A stretch of 64,000 bases of DNA from Diorhabda sublineata (taxonomy: Eukaryota > Arthropoda > Insecta > Coleoptera > Chrysomelidae). The position numbers and the translations under genes are program-made. Numbering within the stretch: the stretch's first letter is position 1; each line of letters opens with the position of its first letter. The DNA lies in the NCBI RefSeq assembly GCF_026230105.1, contig NC_079486.1:8618001-8682000 (forward strand), written 5' to 3'. Positions 42,005 through 56,356 of this stretch are shown one piece after another. The notes under the pieces are model-generated. The model was not told where the DNA came from and made no database searches. It was given only the letters and a program-made list of their open reading frames with translations.

Positions 42005-44982
42005 TTCTTATTGGTTTTTAATAATATTACGATGTATAAATAAATATTTTTGAAACGTAACATGCATCCAGATAATAAACAAATAATTTGTAAAATTTGA
42101 CAACATTGATGTTTACTGTAAGTTGGCTTCAGTTATATTCAAACATGCCAGCTGGGTTAATGTTTTTTATACGTCCAAGGTCAAAGTAAACCAAAGTTTC
42201 AAACAAAGGAACCTCGGAATTCATTATAATGTTAGAAACGGAATTGGTATCTAGTTGGAAAACTTACTTATGTTTAAGTTTTATACGTGAAGATTAAGTG
42301 AATGTAGTTTATGTAATGAAGTAAATTTTGACTGAAAATGTATAAATTTTTAAAATTTTGATTCTTATAGTAGGTATGTACAATTATTTTTCACATTTTC
42401 TACACCTTTAACTAAGTAATTTGATAAAAATACTCACGTATACAACACAATGTTTCATGTTGATGAATATGCTTTTAAGGTGTTGGCAAGTGTTTGAATA
42501 TCTTTTTTAATAACAAGTATAAGCACTACACCAATACTGGAAGTAGTTTACAAATAATTTATTTTTAGGTAAAGCAGCGTGATTTCTCATTTACCAAAAT
42601 GGCCTCTAATAAAAAAGAATTGTATGTACTCTAACATATTTACTAATTTCGCTATGGTAGCTTGATCTGAACTGGGCCTGGAAATTTGTAGTGTAACGTC
42701 TGTGAATGTCAAGTTACAAAAAAAGAATTAGATTATTGAAGTAGCAACAAGAGAACAGCATCTACCCGGCTTTGAAGATTTTTGCAGTGATTCTATCATT
42801 TAGGAAATATTTTTGGAAATTTGATAAAACAATCCCCAACAACACATTTTTTTTTAAATATTTACCTGTATATAATGATTGATATAATAGGAGCGTTTGG
42901 ATGAATTCACATGGGGACCTTTAGTAGTTTTGGAGTACCTACCTTATGGAATTGCAAGATAAAGATCATTCAAATGAACTGTGGTATTTCTGCACAATAA
43001 ATAAATGATAGAAAAGATCCTCGTATTGTTCTAACACATCTTACTTGTTTTATTCATATTTCTGAGGTAAGAAAATAAAATATTGAGTAATTTTTGATTG
43101 GTTTGATTTAAAGAGACTCCACCCCAATTGTGAAGAATGAGTTACTTGTAGTTTACAATGAATTGATGAAAAATGTTGCCAGTGTGTTGATATTTGTCTA
43201 AATATCAATATTTTTCTAATAAATTTACTCATAATCAAAATAATTAGTAGTTGCTCATCAATATTTGATATTAAATTATATATTTTGTTAAGTATTTTAG
43301 GTGACTTCCTTTGAAAATCTCAAACTAGTCTGAAAAAAATAAATTTAGCAATGTCATGTTTCCATCATTATTTCAAATTATTGTCTTACCAGTTTTTGAA
43401 TAAGAACTTTCAAGTCACTTACCATTTCATCACTTTGTACAAATTCAACACTATATCTGCCAATGAAACTGAATGAGTAATGAAGAATTTTCCTGAAAAG
43501 TCCTGTATGCATATGACTTGGTTGAGTGTAAATTTAGCTTAGCGAATACATTGTAATGCAACTTAATGGTTTATTGCACTCCATGTCAAAGGTATTTTAG
43601 AGTTGTTGATTATTGAAGAAACATGTTTGTTTGAATTGGGTGAGGTAATGCCATTTCTACTGATACATACCCACACACTTTTGTTTAATTTTTTTAGCTT
43701 CTCAACAACCAGTTGAAAGTATATTGTTATCAAGTAATTCTAATGGAAGCAAAAACGTTGAGAGAACGAAAAGGGAACAGTATTCTTTTCAAAACAAGTC
43801 CTAAACATCAAAATGTAGGCTTACAACTGTCCTATGGAAGGTATCTATTTTTTATGTATGTATTTTTTATAGATTATCTTCTAAAGCAGAAGATCAAAAT
43901 TCATTATTTTCATTATTAAAATGGAGTTTATCACTCCACTCTATCATAATCCTTTTTTTTTTTCATGTGTAAAACTCATCGGATTGATTCCTTATCATAT
44001 ATAGCTGTCATAACAAATCCTGATCTCATTTTTTACATTGCTGACTTGCTGTACTATTATGACAAAAACTTTTTGTAAATTACTGACATCCAACCCAATT
44101 TTACTTAGAAAATTGTTGAATTGTTAAACAAGATATTTTCTAAAGCGACTCATTTCTTCAATAATTCACTTTATTTTCTTCATTTTCCTGATTTTCATGT
44201 CTCTTCTTATTTTAACTCATGCAAGAAGTTATAACTTCATAACTTTCACAGTATGTATTATATCTTAAATATTCATATTATTACAAAAATTCATGCGTTT
44301 AAAAAAAAGTAAAGGTGGTAGGAAGCTTTTGTTTTTTATAAACATCGCTAGAGTGTAGATTTTCTAAAGATATATAATTTTTTTCGATATCTTTTTGCTA
44401 ACCAGAGTTGTAATTGGACCATTTCGACGAAATTCCAAGTTGCATGATTTGCGAAATTTATCAGTGTAAAGGTGGAAACAATGTAACGGCTTTTTGTGAT
44501 GGTTATTGAGCAGCTGTTCCTCTTTATTTATCGAGAACAGATATTAATACATATTTCCATAATGCAGGTACTACAGATGAATTTCTTCTAAATTTTAATG
44601 ATTTATTTAATATACTTAAATCTCGTAATAGATTGGCAAAATAAATATTTTAAAAATCACTTAGCTCACGAACAAATTATTATTATTATATATTTGTAGT
44701 AATGTGAAGAGCCATGATGAGGAAAATGATGCTGAAAAGAAGTAAGAATGCTTATCGTTTGAAACGTATATGAGCATGATTTCTTTCTGGACTTGAATGG
44801 TACAATCATACATAATTTCGAATTGTATAAGTATGAAGAAGAATTGGAAAATGGAGTCGTAGATACCTTCAATAATGATCTCAAATCTGAATGGATATAA
44901 TTATAGAATAAACGGTTGATTGGATTGCATAGTGACAAATTGTGAAGTGTCAAATAAGCATTAAGAAAACGAATGACAATAT
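42005..44982. repeat. Direct repeat D1' (B)
   Basis: Copy of 10111-13085, including the gap of about 190 bp relative to D1. Confidence 0.9.
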
Positions 44983-46120
44983 CTGGCTGGCGGGAGGCGC
45001 TAGTGTCTATAGAATTGAATTTAATTAGGCATCTGGCCAGCAGGGTGCGCTAGTGTCTATGGAACCGTGTTTAGTTTGGCGTCTGGCCGGCAGGGGCTCT
45101 ACTGTCTATGGAATCGTATTTAATTTGGCGTTTGACCGGCAGGAGGCGCTTGTGTCTATAGAACCTTGTTTAGTTTGGCGTCTATGGAACCGTATTTAGT
45201 TTGGTGTCTAATTGGCGGGGGCGCTAGTGTGTATAGAAATTGAACACAAAGAGAATTTTTATTTAGTTTAACTTGCGGCCGCTAAGTACTTTCAGTTCGA
45301 CTATTCCTCGCTAGATGGCGCTAGTTCGTGTTTTAGTTTATCGTTTGGACGGCAGAGGGCGGCAGTGTGTATAGAATCGTGTTTAGTTTGACGTCCGGCC
45401 GACAGAGGGCGCTAGTGTCTATAGAATCGGGTCTAGTTTGGCGTCTGACCGACAGGAGGAGCTGGTGTGTATAGAAATCGAACACAAATAGTATTTTTAT
45501 CAAGATCAACTTGCAGCCGCTAGGTACTTCCAGTTTGACTATTCCTCGCCAGATGGCGTAAGTTCGTGTTTGGTTAGTTTGGCGATCGGTCAATAGAAAC
45601 GTGTTTAATTTGACGTTTGGCTAGCGGGAGGCGCTAGTGTCTATGGAATCTTGTTTAGTTTGGCGTTTAGCCGGCACAGGTCGCTGGTGTCTACAGAATC
45701 GTATTTAATTTGGCGTTTTGCTAGCGAGAGGCGCTTTTGTTTATGGAACCGTGCTTAATTTGGCGTCTGGCCGGTAGGGGGCGCTAGTAACTATAGAATC
45801 GTATTTTAGTTTGGCGATTTGTTGAAATAGATTTATATGTCTATAGAATCGTGTTTAATTTGACTTTTGACTAGTGGGAGGCACTAGTGTCTATGGAATC
45901 TTGTTTAGTTTGGCGTCTGGCCGGCAGAGGTCACTGATGTCTACAGAATCGTATTTAATTTTGCGTTTTGCTAGCGAGAGGCGCTTTTGTTTATGGAACT
46001 GTGCTTAATTTGGCGTCTGGCCGGTAGGGGGCGCTAGTAACTAAAGAATCGTATTTTAGTTTGGCGATTTGTTGAAATAGATTTATATGTCTATAGAATC
46101 GTGTTTAATTTGACTTTTGG
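44983..46120. repeat. 50-bp minisatellite array, long version (B2a)
   Basis: At the place where A has only five or six monomers (13086-13389), B has about 1.14 kb resembling the A1 array, up to a TTTGACTTTTGG monomer where the hAT-derived segment begins. CTCF-like cores are at about 45055, 45400 and 45775. Confidence 0.9.
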
Positions 46121-46130
46121 ACTTTGCGGA

Positions 46131-47074
46131 TGGTAATATTTTTTTGTTTTGTACAAAACACATAGAGACTAATGGAGAACATTGAAACAGGTGTCAGACA
46201 GTGTAAAAGTGAGTGTGGTAATAGTAGTACATGTCTTGGATTTCTCAATGTGAATATTCTTCTAGTATCTTTTAAGGACTTTTACTTTTGTGAATTGTTC
46301 AATTAACAAATTTTGGGCAGCTGTGTGTATGTCCTCAGTGTCGATTCATTGTACAATCAACCAATCAATATGTATATCATAAGTTTTTACATATATTTAT
46401 TGTAATTAAATAATTACCTCTATTATTCAATTCACTTTCTCCATTTTGTATTCTATAAGCATCTTCATTAGCCATTCGAAAGTATTATCTGATGTGGAAT
46501 TTTCAATATTGCCAATCATTTCCTTAATGCTTCTTTGAAACTTCTCAATTTGTTACTGTGCAATCCAATCAAACGTTCTTTCCATAATTGCATCCATTCA
46601 GGTTTGAGTTCAATATTGTAGGTATCTTCGGTTCCATTTTCCATTTCTTCACACCTATACAATTCGAAATTATGTATGATTGTAACATTCAAGTTCAGTT
46701 CAAATGATAAGCATTCTCACCTCTTATTCGAACTTATTCTTAAAGTCACACTCACTAATGAAAACATCAATTTGTGGTGAGCAAAATAGACAAGCTACAA
46801 TTGCATCATATCGCCTATTCATATTGACAGCTAGCTAAAAAAAGGATCAGAACACTCTCTAGGGTAGAATCTGAAGTTTCATTCACTGAAAAGAAAATAA
46901 AAAAATCGCTCAATTTCACAGTTACAGTTTTGAAAAAAAACTTTTCACATCAACTTAATGAAAGTACTGAAGTTGCTTGCTAACTTGCTGACTTTTCGCT
47001 ATTCTGTGTGATCAAATGGGAAATGAGCAAAAAGCATTCCTGCTTCATTGTGAAGTACGGTGGGTCTCAAGAGG
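46131..47074 (+). repeat. Extra copy of R1-hAT segment inserted in the minisatellite (B only)
   Basis: Matches 22437-23378 (about 98% by eye): inverse R1 piece, then the hAT fragment with ATIASYRLFILTAS and the HCEVRWVSR block. The copy ends inside that block (TCTCAAGAGG), where minisatellite resumes at GGGCGCTACTG. A short unexplained filler (about 46121-46130) marks the left junction. No target duplication or transposon ends, so it looks like a copied fragment and not a transposition. Confidence 0.85.
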
Positions 47075-47316
47075 GGGCGCTACTGTCTATGGAATCGTGT
47101 TTAATTTGGCGTTTGACCGGCAGGGGCTCTACTGTCTATGGAATCGTATTTAATTTGGCGTTTGACCGGCAGGAGGCGCTTGTGTCTATGGAACCTTGTT
47201 TAGTTTGGCGTCTATGGAACCGTATTTAGTTTGGTGTCTAATTGGCGGGGGCGCTAGTGTGTATAGAAATTGAACACAAAGAGAATTTTTATTTAGTTTA
47301 ACTTGCGGCCGCTAAG
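47075..47316. repeat. 50-bp minisatellite array, right part (B2b, about 4 monomers)
   Basis: Continues to the same GCGGCCGCTAAG border and Gypsy junction as A2. Confidence 0.9.
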
Positions 47317-48317
47317 TTTTGTTAAGACTCGTATAAAGGTCCTATTTGCCTTTTCCACTTCTCCATTACCTCGTGGGACTTCACAAATTGTTAACACATG
47401 TTTAATATTTTCTTCTCGACAATATGATTCGAATTTTTCAGAACGGAACGCGGATCCTCTGTCCGATATTATCCTTGACGGGCTTCCAAATATTTTATGC
47501 TAAGACAACATATCACTTCTTTCGTCGTGGTTGATTTTAGGATGAAACATCCCTTCTTTCTTTCCTACAGGACGAGGTGATATATTTTACGCTATTTTTC
47601 AAGACAACATGTCACTTCTTTCGTCGTGGTTTATTTTGTTGGGTAAAGCCACACAAATTTGGAAAAGTCATCAACTACCACAAAAATGTACATTTTTTTT
47701 GTTGATTTCATTGGTCCTAATTGGTCGACGTGATACCTCTCTAGCGGATCTTTTTTATTCTATAATTTACAAGGTATACAGTTATTTTTAATCGTTTCTA
47801 TTTTGTATTTTAGTCTTGGTATGTAAAATTCCTTGTTTACTAATTCTTCTGTTTGTTTCTTTCAAAAATTTCCTGTCTCGTGGACTTTTATTATTATTTT
47901 TTGTTCTTTGTTGTTCATGTTGTTTGGAATGACAAGTAATTTTAATCCATTATCGTATTTATACAATATATCATGCTCTAAATAAAAATCTTCATAGTCT
48001 TCTGTAGTCAATATCCTTTTTATTACCATTTGTGTACCTCGGTTCGGCCATCCTTTTTTCTCACTAGTCCAATAGGACTAGCGAAATCCGAAAAACTCGG
48101 TTTGATTATTACATCTTTTAACCATTCCTCTATCTGTCTATCTACTTCTTCTTTTTCGAATGCCGATAGTCTTCTTGGTCGCTAATAAATCGGTTCTTCG
48201 CTTTTCAGTACAATTTTCACCTCAATATTCGTTGTCTTCGCTTTGAGTGGTTTGTAGTTTTCTATTAATTTCTTCACTTCCTGCCTATTGAACCACGGAA
48301 AAGCATGTAGCGCCTAA
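47317..48317 (-). pseudogene. Ty3/Gypsy pol remnant (B, G2)
   Basis: Copy of 13390-14387 with the same deletion between RT start and RNase H end and the same integrase motifs. Confidence 0.8.
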
Positions 48318-48966
48318 CGAGTTCTCCACGGTTCGCATTCTTTAGAAAAACAAATGTAAAACTTTTATAACTTTGAGTTTTGCATACTTAATGTTGTGAC
48401 CAATTCTACCTACACAACTTAACGTTGTCATGATTGATTCTACGCAAAATATATAAAATTTGAAAAAAAATAGAAGAAAATAACTCTTTGTCTTTCGTTT
48501 ATTAAAACTTAATCCTGTACTTTTCTACTCAGAAAACAAATATGCTATATAAAAAAATATCTCGTTTTTACAGCAAAGGAAAAACCAAATTATCCTCAAA
48601 AATGTCCGTTACAATCAATACAATATAAACTTATTATTCACCTTAGCTACAGAAAATATTTTGTAATTCAGATAAACTAATTGAATTTCGATAATTCTAG
48701 TTTGTACAAATGTATTCTGCCCTTTTTTTATACAAGTATTGTTAGAATGTATCTAAAAAAAATTTGCAGCCTTCCGCCACTGATCACTAGTTCGTGGACT
48801 TCGAAAAATACTTCTCACATCAGGCTTCCTCCAGATTTAAACTGGCAATTTCACTTATTTCCGATTCCAGTAACCTCGAGTAGATCAGCTCGGAATATGA
48901 ACAGTGTAGTCTTCTTCAAATTAGCAGATTTCTCGTAACACTTTATTTTACAATGTTCTGCTGTAG

Positions 48967-49392
48967 CGTACAGCTCCAAAGACCATTTTAACCACGGAAA
49001 GTCTATTAGAAGAGCAATCACAAAGTGAATGTAGTGGAAAAGCCAGTCCTTCATCAAGTGGATTTGAGGATAACTTTGTGAATGAAGAGGTAAGATGAAA
49101 ATACCAATTTTTAATATAATAATTTCTAAATTTGTCTGTAGGAAAATGTTGCATCTGGTGATCTGATAGAAAAAACCAATCGCGATCAAGTAGAATATAC
49201 GGATACAGAAAAAAAATAGCAGAATAAATAATAAATGAAATTAGTGATTCAAGAACTACTGAGAATATTTACAATACTCCATCTATTAGTATAACAACCA
49301 ATAATATGAGTAGTTCAATTGAATCTTCGCCAAATTGGACATTGATCTCTGATTCTTCACATTCGCAACCAGATTTTGAGAAATTAGGATAA
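48967..49392 (+). pseudogene. Unidentified Ser/Glu-rich spliced gene remnant (B)
   Basis: Copy of 15040-15465 with the same donor, acceptor and frameshift. Confidence 0.4.
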
Positions 49393-51155
49393 TACAATTG
49401 GATTATCTATGGAAACTCTAGTTCGAAATACACTTTGATTAGATAATGTTCGCCAAAAGCTCCAGGATTAGAATGTTCTATGACTTTGTTCAATAACCGT
49501 CGATGAGATCCGGGTATTTAAATTTCCATAGATAGTGAATATTCATATCATTAAATTTGTAATTTGGATTGTAAATAAAGTGAATTTGACTTATATTTTG
49601 GATTGATTGATGTCTTATACCTTTTTATTTTCAAACTAAAACTATTTAGATGATGTTTCTATTTGCCATTGAATAGTAGAATTTTTCAGAAAATGGGAAA
49701 GTTTTGAAATTAAGAAAAGTTACTTCACACACTGACGCTAAATATTCATAGGTTTCTTCAAGATTTTTGCCAACAAAAACCGTTTCGCAGATTGCACCTC
49801 AATTAAGCTTATTCCAATTATTAAATGGTGGTTTCATGTTGTGTCCAAAACGTATTATATAGAAGATGAAATTATAGATGCAACTGGGAGTTGTTTCGGC
49901 CAAGGGAATTTCACAGTATATCTAGCTTCAGAATTTGCGCCGAAGTAAATCGAATCGAAAAGTGGAATAGTTAAGAAAGTCCATACCAGAATTTCCAAGA
50001 TTTAACTTCTTGTAGTATACAGCAACTGTCTATATCTCCGATTGAATTGAACCAGGTAAATATAGTTCAAAGTCACTGTGTAAAACAAGGTGTATAGAAA
50101 TGCTCCAAGCTGTGTTGACCTTAATGAAACAACTTCCTGCACTCCCCGCTCTTCTAGAAGCTCTTGATAGTTCAACTGAAGGTAGAGGAAGTAATGAATG
50201 TGCTTTCCTGCTCTCTAGTCTCTCGTAAAAGTTTTCATTCAGTGTCTTAGTTCTGTCTGAGACACTTGGAATAACTTTACCTTCAACTCCAAGCGGAGTA
50301 CATGGATGTGCACATAGCTTCTCAACTCAGATACAGAAAATTCTTTTATACGTTACATCTACAACTTTTCTTGAAATAGGGTGTCCAGTAAAAATTAAAA
50401 ATCAAGTACTAGTCTCCTCTCGATTTTTCCAGGTTGGTTTTTACATTTTCCCAGTCGAAATTTCGTTAATTTACTATCACCCTTCTATTATGATGAATAT
50501 TAATTTTAGAAAATACAAGTATAATACAACAACCAAATTTTTTTAGTTTAATAATTCTTCGCTCACTGCTGTTTTTGAGAGTCTCCAAAAATTTTCTATC
50601 TATTCTTTTTATGATACGCAACAATATTCTACCCTAAATGTTGAAATTCTTTGATTTGTGCATCGAAATTACGCGAAAAAAATTGCTATTTTCAAGTTGT
50701 TTTATTGGAATTTATTGAAAAATAAATAAAATTGATTGACTTGGACATAAGAAACATTCTCGGCTTGACAGTTGAACAATGAGTTTAGTCATATTTATGA
50801 AATTTTTGTGCCAAATGGAATTGGGCATCAAATTGACGGAAAGGGGCATAAACATGTTTGGCTCTGCGGTCAACGCTTTAAGACAATATAATTGAATTTT
50901 TCTTTGAAATTTAAGGAAAAGGCATGAAAATGATAAAATTTGGCATAATGATTTGCATAAAACTAATGGGAAAATAGGATTTTTTAACAAACTTTATTGA
51001 GAAAATTACAAATTTTTATCAAAAATTAGAACGGAAATTTGAATTCCAATAGAAAATTTTTTAAAAATCACGACACCGCCATTCAAAAGTATCTTTCTGC
51101 TATTCTCCATATACTTCGACCTCCTTCTCTTCTTCATACTCCTCTACTTCTTATT

Positions 51156-51817
51156 CGTAGTCTTCGTTTGATTGGATTGCACTGTGACAAATTGACAAGT
51201 GTAAAAGGAGCATTAAGAAAACAAATGGCAATACCAATACTGACAACTCCACATCAGATAATACTTCGAATGGCTAATGAAGATGCTAATAGAAAACAAA
51301 ATGGGGAAAGTGAATCGAATAATAGAGGTAAATATATAAATACAATAAATATATGTAAAAACTTGATTGGTTGATTGTACAATGAATCGAAACTGAGGTC
51401 ATTCAGACAGCTGACGAAAATTTGTTGATTGAACATATTACAAAAGTAAAAGTCCTTAAAAGATACTATGAAGATAAGAAGAATATTCACATTGAGAAAT
51501 CCAAGACATGTACTACTATTACCACACTTACTATTACACTGTCTGACGCCTGTTTCGATGTTCTCCGTTAGTCTCTATTGTTTTGTACAAAACAAAAAAA
51601 TATTACCGAGTATAATTTCATTTAAGATAGTCAGTTGATTGAATTAGTAAACTCATTCTGGCATTGAACAAAATATGTACTTTAATCCATTTGGACTATT
51701 TCTTGAAAGAAAGACTACTATTACTCAGATTGAATTAGAACAACTTCCAAATTCAGTGGTAAGTTCAATAATTACTCATCTTTTACTGGATACTGTGGAC
51801 AATTTGAATCTTGGTAT
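51156..51817 (+). pseudogene. R1 gene-derived repeat, exon-like copy (B)
   Basis: Copy of 17229-17890; the exon-like frames and the donor are preserved. Confidence 0.4.
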
Positions 51818-52900
51818 CTCTTAAATAAATCCCAACAAATCATATGATTTTATATAAAACCCCCTAGTTATGAAAAAACTACTTTCGAGTAGATAAACTC
51901 AAATATTTGAGATCACTAAAATCCTTTTCGTAGAAAATATGTATTGTTTTGATTTTTGTTTCCGCTCTAACTCCTTCATCATTTCCAAGTCGAACAACAT
52001 TACTAACTAATTAAACAATACGATAGGATCGGGAAATATAAAAAGCTTTTCTTAGATGATGAGATGTTTAAAAAATTTTTTTAAAGAATTTGAATTTTAT
52101 CTGTCCCCACTTTCATGAATAAATTCAAGGCATTTTTTTTGTAAATTAGTTTTTCCTTGTCCTTGCAAATTGAAGTACCCAATAGGTCCATGTATTCATG
52201 TTTGTTTCCTGTTTGTATTTTTTATTGGAACCTCAATATCAGTGACATTATTAGAACATTTTTCTTTTTGGTTATAAGAGAGTCTCACTCTTGGAAGCAC
52301 TTACAGTTTCGGATGATTGTAATAATTCAATTTAGGAAAATTTAGATGAAGCGTCTCTTTCATGCATTGTTGTAAAATACAGAATATTCAATAAATATGC
52401 ACGAATATGATTTACACAAGCTAAATGCTTTTAAGACGTTGGCAATATCTAATACTAATGAATGAATCACCTCTTCCCAAATAGTAATTAAAAAGCCAGA
52501 TCGATGACTCCATCACTTTTTGATTTTCCCACCTGCCAACTGAAACGGCAACACTGTACATGTCAAAATACAGTGTTGCTTTATTACTATATCTATACAC
52601 CAAAAAATTGCTAACAATAATTTATTCAAACTGCTTAAGTTATTTAAACAACTTTTTTTATAAACATTAAATATATTGATTAAATCTGAATTAACTAACT
52701 GTCAAAAAAGACCTCTCGCGTGAAGAACAGCAATGCCACGGAGGTAAACGTATCAATAGTTTTGGAGCTCAACAAGATTTGAAATTTTTATAAAAAAATT
52801 CATGTATATCTTATATGAATGAATAATCTACATACCTTCAATTTCAAACACATATATAAACATTTTTCTTCAAAACAATTAGAAAACACAATTAAGATTT

Positions 52901-53462
52901 TTATTTCAACAAAGGGTTTGGGTTAACCTTTTCAGAATGTAAATAAATGATTCTGTTAATGTAAAACGGTCGGTTAAACTTACATTCTGGTCCACATTTC
53001 TTAGAAGCACATTTTAAGCATTCTCCAAAGCAACCATGGCATCTTAAATTCAAGCAGTTACAAAGATCCATTTCTGATTTATTTTCATAAGATGTTGACG
53101 GCATTGCTGCATCAAACGGGATTGATGTTCTTCGTGGAAGAATATCGTTATTTTTCTTCAATTTGTACACTACTTGCGGAACCACATCGAAATGGTTTTT
53201 TTCATTTACTTCAATCTGTGACTTATACTGATTCATCATTCATTTATATCAGTTTGTGGATAATTTTGACTGGATGCTGTAGGTCTGACGGATTTAAATC
53301 GGATTAATCTTTTTCTTGAAAGCATCTTGTAAGATTTTCAGTTTGTGGTTTTGTTGTAAGTGGGTGTAGATATGGAGGGCTAACGTTTTAATGCAGTTCT
53401 CTGACTCCTCTGGATAATAGCGGGATTGCGGAATTATACCGAGGAATCTTAACTAGACATAA
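52901..53462 (-). pseudogene. ARL14EP-like copy, minus strand (B, left)
   Basis: Copy of 18974-19535. All eight cysteines are kept. The tail differs by a GTG-to-GGG and TGA-to-TTA type change giving VNPNPLLK in place of VITNPLLK. 112 open codons at 52901-53239. Confidence 0.65.
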
Positions 53463-53986
53463 TACGGTATTAAATTGGATTTATGTTCCTAGTTGAAGGT
53501 TATCGTTGTATTTCCCAATCTGCACAATAGTCTTTTCTCTATGAATGTTGTTAGACTGGTAGCTTCGAATCGAAATGGTTTTTCTTCATTTATTTCAGTT
53601 GCTGTCTCATTTTTACACGATTTTTGTAAACTTGTGGTTTAACAGTAAACCTCAATGTTGTCAAATATTTATTTATAAATCGTAATATAATTAAAATCAT
53701 TATGATCTGGCTTCAGTTCTCACTAAATTTGGTTAATGGGCAATATTTTCCACAATTAATCTAAACAAAAATAATTTCAAGACCAAGAAAATAATTTTGT
53801 TTTCGGGCAAAAAGTTATGTTAAATTTGGGGTTAATAAGCCGGGTACTTCTTGGCAGTGTTTAGGTTCAACATCTGAAAGGTATTTATTGTCTGTTGGAA
53901 AAATGTTGTTAATGCATACTTATTGCAGATTTTGTAGTTTACATCAGTCTGAAAGATTCGATTCATCCAAATTTTTAGAAATTTAA

Positions 53987-54301
53987 TTATTTCACTCACC
54001 TGAAACTTCTTCTTCTGCTTCTGAAAGTATGAATAACTCTTGTAACCAACAAGAAAAATGTTCTTATAATGTTATTGGTATCAAGGTTCCAACAAAATTA
54101 GAAACTTTGCAGGAAATCTCAGAAGTTCTGATTTTGATACACTGATGAAGGCCAAGAGAAAATATGAGTATTCTGAAAAATAGAGTGGTTCTTCAAAGAA
54201 AATCTCTCTTCAAATTAAATTCGAAATCTGTGAAAAAATAGGTTTTAAGGAAATTATTGATAAATTTGCCACTCAGAAAGCAAGAAAGATTATTTTATAA
54301 T
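53987..54301 (+). pseudogene. Unidentified coding remnant between palindrome arms (B)
   Basis: Copy of 20060-20374, same stop and frameshift. Confidence 0.35.
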
Positions 54302-54668
54302 TAGGTGATTATAATGATTAGGTACCTAGTCTGTAAACTGTAGAACAACTGATTGATATACATACTTTTCGTTGAGTATTGAGTTGGTACTTTTTTATGC
54401 AAAGGTGATAATATTGTATGTTTTTTATTTTGATAAAGTATTTTGTTGATATTATATAAGCTGGCCAAAAAAATAATGTTTTCAAATTTTATTTGCATTT
54501 TTACTCATGAATCACTTCTTCACAACGATTGTGATGTAGTAATATGATAAAAATACGTGACTATCTGATGTATTTTTCCCTAAAAACTCAAAAATAATAA
54601 AAACTGCAGCATAACAATAAATTTAAAGGCATTTGACCTTGAACAGAAAAAGAATTTAGCCAGCGGCG

Positions 54669-54807
54669 GTTGATAATACAGTGAAGATTGTAAATTTCAT
54701 TAAGTCGCAGCCTAAGCAATACCGACTTTTTGCCATTCTGTGCGATGAAATGAGTGAAAGTGCTGTCAAGATTGTTTGGGCTTGTTCATGAAATATGATT
54801 GTTTTTG
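54669..54807 (+). pseudogene. hAT transposase middle fragment (B)
   Basis: Copy of 20742-20880 (VKIVNFIKSQPKQYRLFAIL). Confidence 0.6.
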
Positions 54808-55293
54808 TTGTAAAATTACGCGATGGGGCATAATTTTATCTTCTTTATTTCCTTATTTCTTGTTCTTTCTTTCTTCATTTTACACTTTTGACTTTTCTGT
54901 TTCTTGTTTTTTGTTTTCAGCATCATTTTCCTAATCATGGCTCTTCTTCACATTACTTTCAAATTGTTTTTGACTACTGCTTTCCTCATAATAATATTAT
55001 AAGTCAAAATATATATTATTCTAGTATCCTATTCTGTAGAGTTTTGTAAGTAACTAATTTAACCATATGACTGGAATGGGGAAATATAAAAAGCTTTACT
55101 AAAAATTGAAACTAAGACTAATATATCACTTGAACAATATCTAAACACTCAAAAATATTTCACTCCAACAAATCTATTCAAAATGCTTTTTTAGTATTTA
55201 GTAAACAAAGGCAGCCATTTTGCTTAGCTTATATATTTTCATAAACTTTTTCATCAAAATTAGTTTCTTGTTCTTGAAAATATTTTTATTTAG

Positions 55294-55936
55294 GAAAATA
55301 ACGATAAACCTCCAAGGAAAAAATCATGTCTAGTTAAGACGTATCAGTATAATTCCGCAATACCGTCAATATCCAGTGGAGTCAGAGCACTGAATGAAAA
55401 CGTTAGCCCTCCAAAAAAGAAGTAAGATTTGATCTCGAAAATATATGTATATTCACTTACAACAAAACCACAAACTGAAAAATCTTACAAGATGCTTTCA
55501 AGAAAAACATTAATCCGATTTAAATCCTTCAGACCTACAGCATCCAGTCAAAATTCTCCACAAACTGATATAAATAGAGAAAGATCATGGCGACTTGATT
55601 CCGCAAGTCTACCGACATCGAATCTGTATAAGATACCGATTGAAATAAATGAAGAAAACCATTTCGATATGGTTCCGCAAGCCTATTACCATTCAGAGAC
55701 AGTAGTGTACAAATTGAAGAAAAATAACGATATTGCCGTCAACATCTTATGAAAATAAATCAAAAATGGGTCTTTGTAACTGCTTGAATTTAAGATGCCA
55801 TGGTTGCTTTGGAGAATGCTTAAAATGTGCTTCTAAGAAATGTGGACCAGAATGTAAGTTTAACCGACCGTTTTACATTAACAGAATCATTTATTTACAT
55901 TCTGAAAAGGTTATCACAAACCCTTTGGTGAAATAA
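55294..55936 (+). pseudogene. ARL14EP-like copy, plus strand (B, right)
   Basis: Copy of 21367-22009 with the same 38-bp frameshift deletion and the intact Cys-rich domain (55733-55936). Confidence 0.65.
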
Positions 55937-56356
55937 AAATCTTAATTGTGTTTTTTAATTGTTTTGAAGAAAAATGTTTATATATGTATTTGAAATTGAA
56001 GGTATGTAGATTATTCATTCATATAAGATATACATGAATTTTTTTATAAAAATTTCAAACCTCGTTGAGCTCCAAAACTATTGATACGTTTACCTCCGTG
56101 TCCTTGCTGTTAATAAAAAAAGTTGTTTAAATAACTTAAGCAGATTGAATAAATTATTGTTAGTAATTTTTTCTTGTATAGATATAGTAATAATAGTAAT
56201 AAAACAACACTGCCTATTGACATTTGCAGTGTTGCCGTTTCAGTTGGGAGGCGGGAAATTCAAACAAGAAAAGCCTTTTACATTAGCCTACAGAATGTTG
56301 TTATTGAGTAGAGAGTGAGTTTACTAATTCAATCAACTGATGATCTTGAATCAAAT

